DNA from: Desmodesmus armatus
Lineage: Eukaryota; Chlorophyta; Chlorophyceae; Sphaeropleales; Scenedesmaceae
DNA: 64,000 nucleotides
Direction: 5' to 3'
Assembly: GCA_007449985.2 (NCBI GenBank)
Contig: VIIQ02000070.1
Coordinates: forward strand, 124,001-188,000
Below are positions 35,599-48,000 of the stretch, in pieces. The position numbers and the translations under genes were made by a program. The notes beneath the pieces were generated by a model. The model had not been told where the DNA came from. It made no database searches and worked only from the letters and a program-made list of their open reading frames with translations. The first letter of the stretch is position 1; each line of letters opens with the position of its first letter.

Positions 35599-37617
35599 GC
35601 TTATCGTTTGTCGATGGAGGAATAGTGTGTCGGATGTCTTGAAAAATGTCTACAACGTTTTGAAAGATGGACATGAAACGTTCTAGTCCATCTTATACTT
35701 CTTCGTCCCTCCGTCACGCGGTCGTCACCGATGAGTCATGGCAGCTTCCGACATGTACGTCAACGGTACACCAGGCCTGGGGTAGCAGTGCACTCTAGGG
35801 TGCTGTAGGTTGTTCAGACGTTGCCACACAGCAAGGGTCCACTGGAAGGGTTGATGGTATCTCTTCAGGTTCTGCTGATGGATGCTGTTCCTGTGTGCTC
35901 CTGTTTACGAGGTCAGGGCAGTGCAGCTGCAGTGCACCAGTACCCTGCTGGCCCCTGGGACACTCAAGTCGCGGAAAGTGTGACAGCACGAGCCATTGAA
36001 GGACCCGTGGACAGCCTTCACCAGCGGCACAACGGCAAGTTGGGGTGACCCTTGCAAGGGTCGATTGCATCAAAAAAGCGTCCAGGTGCACGTGCCCATG
36101 GCACTGCTGGGGAAGCGCTGGTCCGACAGTCACGCAATACATGCAGCAACATGAATATGTTCAAGGTCATCAACAAATTCAGGCCTTTTGGGCATCCATT
36201 GTCACAGGGGTGTTTGGCACTGCCAGCACCTACTGGTGTGGAGGTCCTGAGCACGGCTCCTAGGGAAGCTGAGCACGGCTGAAACTATTGTCCAAGAGCA
36301 TCAACCTGTCAAAGCCTCAGACAAATTTTATTGCAAGATTTGATTTTCCCGTCTTATCCCTTAGGAAAAGAATTAGCATTTGATTCCAAAAGAGTGACAT
36401 GCTGCCCCTGAACTACACCAGCATTCCCGGCACCTGGAAACATCACAACTGGCTTTTTTTTACAACCAGGTGCACAATGACTCCCGATTGCATGGTGACG
36501 GTGAAGCCTGGCTTTCACGGATGGCTGTGCGGTACAGATTGAAAACTTGCAGCAACGGCCTGCGCAGTAGCATACACCATCAATCAATCAATCATTTTAA
36601 CAGACAAAAATGCTTATACATCGCTGCAGCGTTGCAGCTTGCTGCAGCTGGCTTTCAGGGATGGCTTTGCGGTACAGAACGAACCCTGCAGCACAACCCC
36701 TGCGAACTTTACTTAGCAACTTATCCATAGACTTTAACTTTTATGGAACGTGTTTCACTACGACATCGCAACCCATGCACTTTGCTGCATGCTAGTGGTG
36801 ACCATCGCAACCTGACTCGCGCCACACTATGCAGTGTCGGTGCAGTGCCAGCAATCACGTGCACTGAATAAACATATCATAAGAAACGTCACGTACACGC
36901 TGGCATGTAACATCACCTGCGCTGCTCTCATGTACACCGCATGCATTGGTGCTGCAGCTGGCTGGGCAGCTGCACCATACCAACTTTTCAGTGCTGGCAG
37001 ACAAGAGTCTGCCTGACTGATATGTGTCGTGTTGTGCTTGAAAGGCTGTTTATGATCTGTGTCTGCACTACCCTGATGATATGTGCTGGTGACAAACGCA
37101 CATCTACAGGGCGGCAGCTGCAAAGAACACAAATGCCGGTCCCCACGTCACGTGACGTGGTGCTGGGTGTTCACCATGCGTGTTCACCTACTGCTATGGG
37201 GAAAGGGGGCAAACAAAACGTTACATCTACTTCACAAACACAGCAGCCTGCAAGGTGGACACAGGCTGCATCTTCACACTGCCTGCTCAACAGCCGGGGC
37301 ATCCCAGCTGTTGCTGGCTGTTGACACAGGGTATGGTCACGAAAGCACGGAGCCAGCTTACATTACAGGCAGGCAATCTCACAAATGCGAATCTTGCTCA
37401 CCCCGCTGGTTTTGGGACGCTGCAACCTGCGAGACGCTACAGAGAAAGAGCCCCAGCAGTTGCTGGTACCATGGTAGTGCCTGCAGTTGGCTGGCAGTCC
37501 TTTTGAAATCAATCCACATGCAGCCCATAACCAAATTTTGACCCATGGGTCACATCGCCAATACGCAACTTAGCGGCTACCATCTGTATCTGAGCAGTCG
37601 GCTTCGACCGAAACAGT
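35599..37617. other. Intergenic region, no gene recognised
   Basis: This is the upstream region of two divergent genes. Related segments near 36505 and 36650 (ctggctttca then ggatggct then gcggtacag) form a diverged direct repeat of roughly 140-bp spacing. No convincing coding exon was found. Confidence 0.45.
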
Positions 37618-38061
37618 ATGATCTCGCGCAGAATCTTTCCCTACCTGGGGGCTGGGCTCGTGGGCATCTGGATAAGCTTCTACACGTTCAACGATTACTT
37701 CAAGGTTCGCTGGTAGCCAGGGAGCCTGTGGCTGGGGAAAGGGAAGCTATGCAGCATCCACTGGCAGCGATCAGAAGGCCGATCACCATTATGGGGGGGG
37801 GGGGGGGGGTGCTGCCAGTATACTTGACAGCTTCTTCAGTGTTCCTTTTGATGCCTGACGTATGCTCACTCCATGCTGCTAAGCAACCATTGCCTTTTGG
37901 TATTTTTTCAGGAGATTGGAGAAAAGCAGCGCCAGCAGCGACAGCAGCAGGAGCTGAAGGAGCTCCAGGAACGGCCGTGGCTGGCACGCAGAATGTTGGA
38001 ACAACAACAGCAACAGCAGCAGCAGACACAACCCCAGGAGCAACAGCAAAACCAGCCTTGA
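37618..38061 (+). CDS. Small single-pass membrane protein, two exons (78 aa)
   Basis: Exon 1 (37618-37704) encodes MISRRIFPYLGAGLVGIWIS then FYTFNDYFK: a short basic start, one hydrophobic span of about residues 7-22, and an aromatic segment. Exon 2 (37912-38061) encodes a charged helix rich in Glu, Lys and Gln (EIGEKQRQQRQQQELKELQE), the motif RPWLARRML, and a Gln-rich tail. Both splice sites are good (AAG|GTTCGC and TTTTTTCAG|GAG) and the phase is 0. The layout is typical of small inner-membrane mitochondrial or ER proteins, but the family is not recognised. A G run of about 16 lies in the 207-bp intron. Confidence 0.6.
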
Positions 38062-40743
38062 TCATGGAGCTGAAGATGCTACCCATCTCCCTCTCAGTCA
38101 GTCATGGGCCAGCAACCCACCCGTGTTCCCTCAGCAGGATCGTCCGCAGGCAAAATCCTTTGATCACGTCACCGTGACTGCTGGACTTGTGACACACTCG
38201 TGTGCATCATATCCCTGTCACTGGTGGGGGCCCCCTGTCAGTCCCCCACCCCCTCACCACAAACAACAGCAGTACTGCTGCTGCATCTGCGACTGCAAGG
38301 CAGTTGGGCATACCCCGAGTAGCTGCAGCGCTGCTGCTGCTGCTGCAGCACAGCCATTGCAGCTGCAGCGGCACTGCTGCCGAAGCTGCTGCGGCAGTGG
38401 GCAGTGCTGCACAGCTTCAGCCGCAATGGGACTTTCCACACTGCCAAAGAGGGTGCGACATGAACCAGCAAGCTGCTTACAGCCCACCCGCAGCTGCACT
38501 CGTGCTGTTGCTGTGTAGGCAGCAGCAGCACTGTTGCTGAATATATGGTAGCAGCAGCAGCAGTGCGGTTGCTGCTCAGCAGCCAAGGAGCTAGGCCCCT
38601 GCCAAGGCCCCGTTGCCCTGGTTTCTCTGCTGCCTCTCAGCAGCTGCAGCAGTGGCAAGCTGGCCTCCCTAGCCGCTAGTGCATGCTGAAGGCGATGGCT
38701 GTAGCAACAGCAGCAGCAGCAAAAGCAGCAGCAGCAGTCACAGCTAAGTTTAGCCAGAGCCCTTGCATCTGGCTGCTGAATCTCCAGCAGCAGTATTGTG
38801 CGGCATGCTGCTGTGTCTGGTCACAGTCTGCATCTTGTGCATTCCGCCAAGCACATTGGTTTGCGGTGCTGAATGTTTGCTATTGTGTTTTGTTGTTATG
38901 TTCTTGGCTGTGTGGGTGCTGTACTGTTGTTTATTATTGACAGTATGTCAACTTACACCCACACTGGCTGTGGAGCCACGTAGACACCGGCTGGCTGCAT
39001 TGACCTGCACGGTACGGGTGACCACTGGGACCCAAAGGTGCCCCTCTTGTGATGGTAGTGTGATATGCCAACTAGGCTGACTGCACGCGGTAGAGAGCAA
39101 AGAGAGCAGATGAGCTGACCTTGTAAGTACAATAAGATCTCTTGCATGCGGAACAGCGTCTGGCTATTCACATCCATGGACCATCAAACCAACAGCCAAG
39201 TCATCAGCAGGAGCGGACAGGACAGCAAGGAGCTTCGCAGACACCCACTTACAACAAGCAGCACCTCACAACTCACGGAGGGTGAAGCAGGAGGATGCTC
39301 CTCTAGCAGGTGGCACTGACACACGCCATGTGATACCCGCTGTCAGCCCAGCAACATTCAAGAACTCAGCCCAGCAACATTCAACGACTGTTGCATCGTT
39401 GAAGACTTTACACCCCGCAATGAAAGCCGCACACCACACATCTACGAAATATTGAAATCTGTGACACCACCTAGGCACAAACAGTGAGTGTCACGACTAC
39501 CAGGGGCCCTGCACCACCGCCCTGGAAGCAAAGACCAGGCCAATGCAATGGACTGCACAGCCCCTCCCAGCTGTGATAGCTGGCAAAACTTGGCCCACAC
39601 ACCGTTCCAAGACTGCTTGGATGGCTTGAACAATTTGCCAGCAATGCAAGCATAGTATGTGCGCTGCTGACAAAGCTTGAAAACATAGCAATGGCCACAG
39701 AGTGGCTGTAATCAGCAGGCTTGACAGGCTTGCATGTCTACAAAAGGCTCAGCACAATTCAGCCCCAGCAATATGCAGGGCGTCACACTGCTAAGCACAT
39801 CAGCAGGCCGAGGCTACACAGCCGCAGGGACATGAGCACACTATGGCGACATGTAAGACATTGTGCTTGTGCTCCCCTGCACGATGCTCAGCACACTGCA
39901 ATCTCAACCAAAACCGTGCATCATATCTCACCGCAGACCAAACTCCCTTGGCACTGCAGAGTCGAAGACAGCGTACCAGTCCGACCTCCATGCACCTAAG
40001 AATGGAACGTCCCCCTACAAGAGATGCACACAGTGACAGCATTGCCAGACGCTGGGCGTCTTGGCATGACCTGCCAGTGCCTTGTGAAGAAGGTATAGTC
40101 CTGTCATGCATGCCATACACGGCTTTTGTCAAGGCAAACCGGGTGGCTGCATTGTGTGCCAAGATGGGTGCTGCACTGTGTGCCATGGGTCAGCAAGGAG
40201 CCGCCCATGACAGCAGCTGCCTGCAAAGACCTGCTGTAAACCCATGATGGCGCTGCGCGCACATGACGCCAGCGCCGACCGACCCACTCAATGAAATGAC
40301 AGCACAGTCACACACTGTGGTATGGCATACCACAGCAACCCCGCACCGACGTAACAAAGGGTCAGCTGGCAACAACCACTGCGTCATGGCAGTATGCCAA
40401 TCTGCATGTACTGCCGAACAGGTTCAACAGCATACAGGACCATATGAGCGGGAAAAACCCTGCCAGGGCGCATGGCTCAATGCCAAGACACAGATGAATG
40501 TATACCCCAGTCAACTGGTATGGCGCTCAATGCATTTGGGTTCAAGGCCAAAACATGTGACCCATCAGCTGCAAAGACGCTTTGATTGGAGACGCTGCAT
40601 GCACACGCTGCATACACTAATGACAAAAAAGTACGCTGCTGGATGTCAAGGCAGCACAGCAGCTTGCAGCGCAAGGCATTGCAATATGCATGAACCTGCC
40701 TGAAGCTGCCACAGCGCTTCTGATCCACAGAACAAACACAAGG
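38062..40743. other. Region without a recognised gene
   Basis: CAG/CTG-rich tracts lie near 38330-38400 and 38550-38740. Short open frames are present on both strands but no domain, membrane segment or splice-supported exon set is convincing. At 39340-39385 a short direct repeat (cagcccagcaacattcaa) occurs twice. Confidence 0.45.
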
Positions 40744-41187
40744 TCACTGGGCTGCTCTGATGGCATTGACACGATAGATGGTCATGGTTGACTCATCCAC
40801 GCTGGGTACGATACCCGCTGTTGCGCTGGTAAGTGGCTTAGGCCCCTCAAACTCCTCCACCACCTCGACTTCCACCAACGTGTTAGGCAAATATGGCGTG
40901 CCCCATGTGAACTGCTCGCCGTTGTGCAGGCCTAGCACCCTGCTCAGCACAAAGCTGCGCTGGTCTCCTGCAGCTGTGCTGGCATGGCTGTCCTGCAGGT
41001 GTGCTGGGGGCTGGCTGGCGGTGGCTGCATGCACAGCACCGTTTCCTGCAGCTGTGATGGTGCTGAAGTACTGCTGCTGCTCCTGCAGGAGGCAGTGCTT
41101 GGGGCAGGTGTACAGAACACCTTCCTGCAACATCTGCCGGACGCCGCCCAGTCGAAGGATGGCATACTTGCTGATTGGCGCCGCCAT
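40744..41187 (-). CDS. bL21-like ribosomal protein, probably organellar (147 aa)
   Basis: The frame from the ATG at 41187 starts MAAPISKYAILRLGGVRQML, resembling the bL21 opening (YAxxxxGGxQ). After an Ala/Gln/Ser-rich insertion it has RSFVLSRVLGLHNGEQFTWG, TPYLPNTLVEVEVVEEFEGPK and MTIYRVNAI, matching the later bL21 strands (VGxPYV, V-A-V-x-EHxxGxK). The Lys/Arg-rich GHRQ-type tail of bacterial L21 is absent, as in some mitochondrial versions. The frame continues upstream to an acceptor at about 41234 (RLPCVASAAAA), so an exon with a targeting sequence may precede. It is head-to-head with SPB1. It could instead be an unrelated small beta protein. Confidence 0.45.
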   Translation of the reverse strand: MAAPISKYAILRLGGVRQMLQEGVLYTCPKHCLLQEQQQYFSTITAAGNGAVHAATASQPPAHLQDSHASTAAGDQRSFVLSRVLGLHNGEQFTWGTPYLPNTLVEVEVVEEFEGPKPLTSATAGIVPSVDESTMTIYRVNAIRAAQ

Positions 41188-42054
41188 GTCTGGGGATGCA
41201 GCGGCTGCTGACGCCACGCAGGGCAGACGAGCTGCAAAACAAATAGCGGCACAGCAGCAGTAGCAAAGATGTCATCAGGCCGTGAACCCCTGTTTCAATG
41301 CATTTGATTGCACCCAGCTCCTTCCAGGCTGGCGCATCAGTACAATTCACAGCACCAGCCACAAAACAGCACACCCACATGCTGCTTTCACACCTAGAGG
41401 GCATGTATGGGCCACATCAATGACAATAGGAATGAAAGTATGGATAGAGGGGCCACCAGCCCAACCTACCTCGGGACACCCGGCCAACAGTGTTTGGACT
41501 CTGCTGATGCCTGGCTGTGGTGCAACGCAGTGAGGGCTTGCTTGATGCTGCTGCAAACGCCATTCAGACTTATTTTATGCAACGTTACGGGATGTAGGGC
41601 CGCCCCGAACGGTAGGAGAGCAGTCGAAAGCCAAAAGCCACAGAACAAACGTCAAGAGTTCAAGCTGGGCTGTGAGACGGACTGACGCTCGACGTATAGG
41701 GCAGATAGGTTTGGCTTGATTGGGTTGGATGTCTGCATGCAGCTCTCGCTGAATCGGTTGGGCCTCATCCCTTTGACTCATCCTCTCACTCGTTTTCAGT
41801 TCCGGCAGCGTCGCTACAGTCACTGTACGCTGCCAACGAAGCCGGCTGTCTTGTTGCTTTGCCGAGCTTTCCACCTGACTGACAAGGCTTCTACGCAGTG
41901 CCAGCCTGTGCAGCAGCAGCTGCAGCAGCACTAGCAGCAACAGCAGCAGCCTGAGCACTTCTTTTATCGAGGTCAACAGGCTCTCCAGACAGTTATCTGT
42001 GCTTCTTCGTCCTAATCAAGCAGCTGCAGCCGCTGAAACTCACAGCTTGGCACC
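41188..42054. promoter_or_regulatory. Head-to-head upstream region of the bL21-like gene and SPB1
   Basis: About 870 bp lies between the two starts, both encoding proposed translation or ribosome proteins. It probably contains both promoters and an upstream exon of the bL21-like gene, which I could not place. GCAGCAG-rich SPB1 5' UTR sequence is present near 41900-41955. Confidence 0.35.
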
Positions 42055-45000
42055 ATGGTGAAGAAAACCAAGGGAAAGCACAGGCTTGACAAGTACTATC
42101 ACCTGGCCAAGGAGCAAGGGTGAGGGCTGCAGCAGCATGATCAGCTTCACCTTGTTTGTCTCTTTGCGCACGTTTGCATATCTTCTCAGAGCTCATGCAA
42201 GGCGGTGGGGTAGTCAGCCCCAGCAGCAGTTCTGGCAGCAGTGCTGTTGGGCTGTTCACACTGTGCTGCTGGCAACGATGTTCAGAAAGAGTGGTGACAG
42301 CAGTAGTGGCCAAACCTGACCCAAGCAACATCCTCATGGGCTACACACACCCTTATGAGGATGCAAAAGGCACCAGCAGCAGTTGTTGTTGCAGCAGCAG
42401 CAGCACCAGCAGCACCAGCAGCACCAGCAGCACCAGCAGCACCACCAGCACCACCAGCACCACCAGCACCACCAGCACCACCACCAGCAGCAGCAGCAGC
42501 ACCAGCAGCAGCACCAGCAGCAGCAGCACCAGCAGCAGCACCAGCAGCACCAGCACCAGCACCAGCACTAGCACCAGCACCAGCAGCACCAGCAGCACCA
42601 GCTCCAGCACCACCAGCAACAGCAACAGCAACAGCAAGAGCAACAACGACATTCAGCAGCAGCACCAGCACCAGCAACAGCACCAGCAACAGTAACAGCA
42701 GCAACAGCAACAGTCAGACCTCCCAAAATTGCGCCACTGCTCCTCCCACACCCGTCTTCCTTTCCTGCCTCCCTCCTCCCCTCGCCGCCCTTGCCCCTCT
42801 GCCTCCCCGTTCCTTTCAGATACCGCTCTCGTGCTGCGTTCAAGCTGATCCAGCTGAATCGCAAGTATGGCTTCCTGCAGAACTGCAAGGCGCTGCTGGA
42901 CCTGTGTGCAGCACCAGGTGAGGGCGGTGGGGGTTTTGGTCCCCATACAGTCACAGTTACAGTTGCAGTAATTGGCTCAGCCAAAGCTGAGCAACCCACA
43001 AGGGAGCCAGAGGCTCATGGGGGAACCATACAATCAACAGTCACACAGTTGCAGTACAGTTGCAGAGGTTTGGCACGGCAGAGTTGTGCAATGCGCAAGA
43101 CAAGGGGCTCGTGGGGGAGTCAAGGGCAGCAATGCAAAGCTGCGCTGGCAACAGCCGGTGGCATCTGGTGGTGTGCAGCTGATGGGGTACATGTGTCACC
43201 GCCCTCGGGGGGGGGGGGGTGCAGTGGGGGCTCGCAAGCGGTGTGCAAGGGGGTTCAGTATGTCACAGTTACAGTTACAGTAAATGGCTCAGCAAAAGCT
43301 GAGCAACCCACAAGGGAGCCAGCGGCTCATGGGGGACCAGGAAAGAAACCAGGCACCTCCAGAACAGCGTCAAAAGCATGAAGAAGAACATCTGGCAAGT
43401 CTGGTGTTTTGGCAGCACAGTGACCACTGGGCAGCACTCTTTGATGGGGGAGCACAGCTTGAAATGATCGGGGATGCGTAGGGGAAGTGGATGGTGTGCA
43501 GCTGCTGGGGCTGGAAGGTTGGTGGGGAGCAGCCGAAAGGCACACATACAGCAAGCGGGGTATGCAGGGGTAGGGGTTACCAGGGGGTATGGTGTCATGT
43601 GGTCGGTGGGGAGCAGCGGAGGCCGCAGCACAGTAGCACTGAGACGACACAGCGGTCTGTCAAAGCAGCTGTGTTTGTGATTGACTGACATGTGGTCACG
43701 TGTCGTACCCACTTGTCAACTCTTTGTGGCTCCATGCCTGTCCTCACTCCCCCCCCTACCCCCCCCCCCCCCCCCCCCGAACCCCCCCCCCCCCCCCCCC
43801 CGATCCCCCCCCCCCCCTCTTCCTACAGGTGGTTGGATGCAGGTTGCTGCCAAGAATATGCCGCTGTCATCCCTCATCATTGGTGTGGACCTGGCACCCA
43901 TCAAACCCATCAGGGGAACCAGGTGTGTGTTGGGTCCCTCTGGTGTCATTGATGCTTGTAATGCTGAGCAAAGACAGCAGCCGGTGTGGAATGGGGGCCA
44001 CATATGCAATTGCTGCTCACTGTTACACTGGGGCCACATCTGAAGAGTGGAAATGGTAATAGGTAGTTGGTCGGTGGTGCTGGGTGGGGGGAGGGAGGTC
44101 CTGCAGTCGACCTTGGTGTGGATCTGGCACCCATCAAGCCCATCAGGGGAACCAGGTGCGGCTACAGTGACTGTCAGTCACTTCTCTTGCTTTCTGTTGC
44201 GCAACCGGGTAACAACACCATAGGGACTTGATTGAGTGCCGTGCCAGGCTGGAAGATGGGGAGGAGGTCACCTACAGTTTTCCACGTCATCTTGAGATAT
44301 CTAGGAGGACAGTTAGTAACAGTTACTAAGGTTATTGTCACTACTTGTGATGTACTGTGCAGGTCGTGCATCAGTGACATCACTACAGCTTAGTGTCGTC
44401 AGCTGTTGAAGAAGGAGGCACCCTCCATCACCCTCCCCCCCATCAACACTCCCCTGCTTTGTTCTGCGTAAATTTCATCTGCACACCCTTGGCTCACTCC
44501 ACTTTGCCCAGGGGTACTCAGTCATGCATGGGCGTGCATTTGACTGCATGTGACTGTACTGTACTGTGCAGGTCTTACATCAGCGACATCACTACTGCTC
44601 AGTGTCGCCAGCTGTTGAAGAAGGAGGCAAGGACCCCTGTTTCAACACTGAGACCCCCCCCCCCCGGCGCCCCAATTCACACTCCCTTGCCCCAGCCTGT
44701 GTCCATTACATCTTCTTGCACACTGCACTTCAACCCACCCCAAGAGTACTCAATTGTGCATGGACATGCATTGTACTGTCTTGGACTGTATCGTACTGTG
44801 CAGGTCGTACATCAGTGACATCACTACAGCTCAGTGTCGCCAGTTGCTGAAGAAGGAGGCAGCAGGCAGCCTGTTTGATGTGGTGCTGCATGACGGAGCA
44901 CCAAACGTGGGAGGAGCGTGGAGCAGCGAGGCATACACACAGGTGCGCCTCCACCCTCAACCCTAAACTAGTTGAGACATTATCAAGTTTGTCGCATCAC

Positions 45001-48000
45001 CGCGCCCTTGCTGGGACGGTATCAACCCAAAGCAAGGGTTTTCATGTTCTCCCGTGGCAGGGGCGGGGGGGGGGGGGGGGGAATCAAGTATGCCTTGCTA
45101 TGCCTTGCTCGTGCTACACAGTGGTTGTTGGCTATGTGGCAACGTCATATGCAGCAAACAGTTTGCTTGCCGGGACTTTTGCAGTTTGCGTGGGGCCCTT
45201 GCACGGCCTGTTGCTTCAGTGAGCACGGCATGTCATGGCATGTCGTGACATGCCACGACACCCGACCACAACCATCACTGCCCTGCCCAGAGATGCGTCT
45301 GTAGGCTGACTCAATAACCACCAAGTTTCAAACCCTGCTGCTGTTGCTATGTGTGTGTTGTGCAGAGTGTGCTGGTTGCTGATGCCTTGGCGCTGGCCGT
45401 GGAGTTTCTGGCACCTGGGGGCACCTTCGTTACAAAGGTATGTTGCTGCTGTTGCACCATGTGGTATGACTATGACAACCCATGTGACATCGGCAATGGC
45501 AGAATTTTGATAACAGCAACAATATGCTCTGGCCAGTTACTGGAGATGCATATTGGTCCGTCTGTTCAGCAGCCATGGCACGGCATACGGTGTGTCCCCC
45601 CTCCCCATCCTTGTATCAAGACTTTCACACACTCACCCCCCCCTGTGTCCACATTGTGCAGGTGTTCCGCTCCAAGGACTACAATGCGCTGCTGTATGCC
45701 TTTGGACAGCTGTTCAAGAAGGTGGAGGCAACTAAGCCACAGGTAGGCAGACACACACCAGATGTTTGCTGCATGTTGAAGCCCCTGTGGACGTATGCAA
45801 TGTTTATGCAGTGCATACACAGTGTGCATGCACATGTATGGCATGTAGAGGCCTTGCCTTCAAGGTGAAGTTCACCACAGCCACTCAGTGTTACATCCAT
45901 CGTGAAGGAACCACCTGACACACTCCCACACAGCATTTCTGGAGATGAGGTGATGAAAACACTGTCGTACTAGTTGGGCGCTAAAGAGACAGTGAGGCTA
46001 GGCATTGTATTCATGTTGCTGCCCTCCTCCCGTTCCCGCTACTGCAGGCCTCGCGGAATGCGTCTGCTGAGATCTTTGTGGTGTGTCTGGGCTACAAGGC
46101 TCCTGCCAAGGTTGACCCCCGCCTGCTGGACCCAAAGCACCTCTTCATGGAGGTGGCAGAAGCACCTAAGGTATGTCACGAGCTTTTGTTAGCCCCGGGA
46201 AGGGGGGGGGGGTGATTGTTGGGGTGTGGGGGGGGGTGAGTGCTACAATTGAATCACCTAGCTAGTGGGGGAGCGCATATCAGGCTCGGGGGGCCTAGTC
46301 TCAGTCCTTCTCATTGTTTTTGAGGGACAGTGCCCCCTCCCCCCAGCATCATCACACAGATGGCACTACAGACACAAAGGTGACCTCCATTGCTTCACAC
46401 AGCCCTTGCCTGGCCCACTTTCTTCTCCGCCTCCTTTTTCTTAGGTGATAAATTGCTACTAAAGCACATAGTCCTTATTGCCCCCCCCCTCCTCACCACC
46501 CACCCAGCAACTTTCCCTATTGACATTGCTCCCCCCCTCTCCTGTTTCCAGGTGATGGGTCCTGAGGCGCTGCTGAAGCAGAAGATCAAGCAGAAGCGAC
46601 ACAGGGAGGGTTACGATGAGGGACTGTCAAGCTCACACAAGTGAGTGGCAAGGGGGCCCTGGGGGTGGGCCGGTCGTGGGCTGTAGCAGGGGGAGGCAAG
46701 TTGGTGTCATTTGCTTGAATGGATGGGGGCCAGGGGTGCAGGCAGGGATCGACAATGTCACAGCGATGATGAGTCAGGCAGGCAACTCCGGATGGGGAAT
46801 GGGTACCATAGTAGTCATGTGTGGGTTTGGTGCCTGGCTTGAATCATGTTGGTATCACTTGGTCATGAATCATGTCAAACATTGTCTTGCACGTTACACT
46901 CTCACTTGAGTTCACTCACTTGATTGAACTCAAGTGAAAGCTTTGGTTTGGTAGCATGCTAATGGTTGTGTGATATGCTTTGTTTGTGCTGCAGGGTTGC
47001 GTCTGCCGTGTCGTTCCTGCTGAGCGGCAATGCTGTTGAGATGCTGGGCCAGGTGACAAGGCTGGCACTGGAGGGGACAGCAGCTGAGCAGACAGGTAAG
47101 GCTGTCGACAGGGGAAGGGGGAGGGAGGGGGGGGTGACGAAGCTTGAATTGGATGCTCCCGAAAACACAACCATGTACAGGCTTGCATCGTCCGTTCGCT
47201 ATGCTTTGCACAGATGGTTTGATCTACCTGTCTCACAGCTTCGCCTGTATGTGATGTGTGCTGTGTTGTGCTGTGCTGTGCCGCGCTGTCCTGTGTGCAG
47301 AGCCTGCAGAGGGTGAAGAAGAGCAGCAGGGTCCTGCTGATGTGCAGGCGCTGGCTGCTGCCGTGCGGTCACACCCCTCAACTGACGGGGAGATCAAGGC
47401 ACTGTGCAGCGACCTGCAGGTGGGTAGTTTGGGTTCAATAATTGGGGAGGGGGGAGGGGGGGGGAGGGGGGGGGGGAGGGGGGGGAGAACTCCCCGTGCT
47501 GGTTCTGTGCCATGCGGGAAGTGGGGTCCATACCACCACCGTTCCTACAGCACAGGACCTCCAGTGGTGCTGCTGCTACACGCTGCCGTCAAGGCTTGCC
47601 ATGCCTGTGCTGCTGTCAATGCGGCCAGCCTTGCTGCCACTGCCGTCGCCGTCGATGCCACTGCTGCCGCCATTGCGCCACTGTAACGGCAGGTCCTTGG
47701 CCGCAGTGAGTTCAAGCAGCTGCTGCAGCGCCGGCTGGGCCTCAGGAGGGACCTCAAAGCACCACATCACTCTCCAGGACCAACACTGCTGCCACCATTG
47801 CTGCCGCCATTGCTGCCACCATCGCTGCCACTGCTGCCACCATCATTGCCACTGTAACCACAGGTCCTCGGTCGCAGTGAGGACCAGCAGCTGCTGCGGT
47901 GGCGGTTCGGGCTCAGATTACTCCAGTACTAACACTGCTGCCACCATTGCTGTCATTGCTGCCACTGTGAGCGTAGGTCCTTGGTCGCAGTGAGTTCAAG

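Noticed and set aside
35138..35674. Minus-strand frame overlapping exon 1 of the membrane protein in another phase
   Set aside because: The frame with MVSAYSKIKKAAFVFIALAL gives a membrane span and a splice phase that joins the downstream exons, so the overlapping frame is a shadow.
36360..36437. tRNA-like segment on minus (a GTGTAGTTCAGGGGCAGCAT D-arm-like stretch)
   Set aside because: I could not pair an anticodon stem or a T-arm with the following bases. At most it is a chance match or a decayed tRNA relic.
37083..37541. Plus-strand frame of 152 codons upstream of the small membrane protein
   Set aside because: Its composition is random-like, overlapping frames are similar in length, and no domain or splice evidence supports it.
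42353..42710. Several open frames of 60-190 codons on both strands
   Set aside because: All arise from the CAG/CAC microsatellite in SPB1 intron 1.
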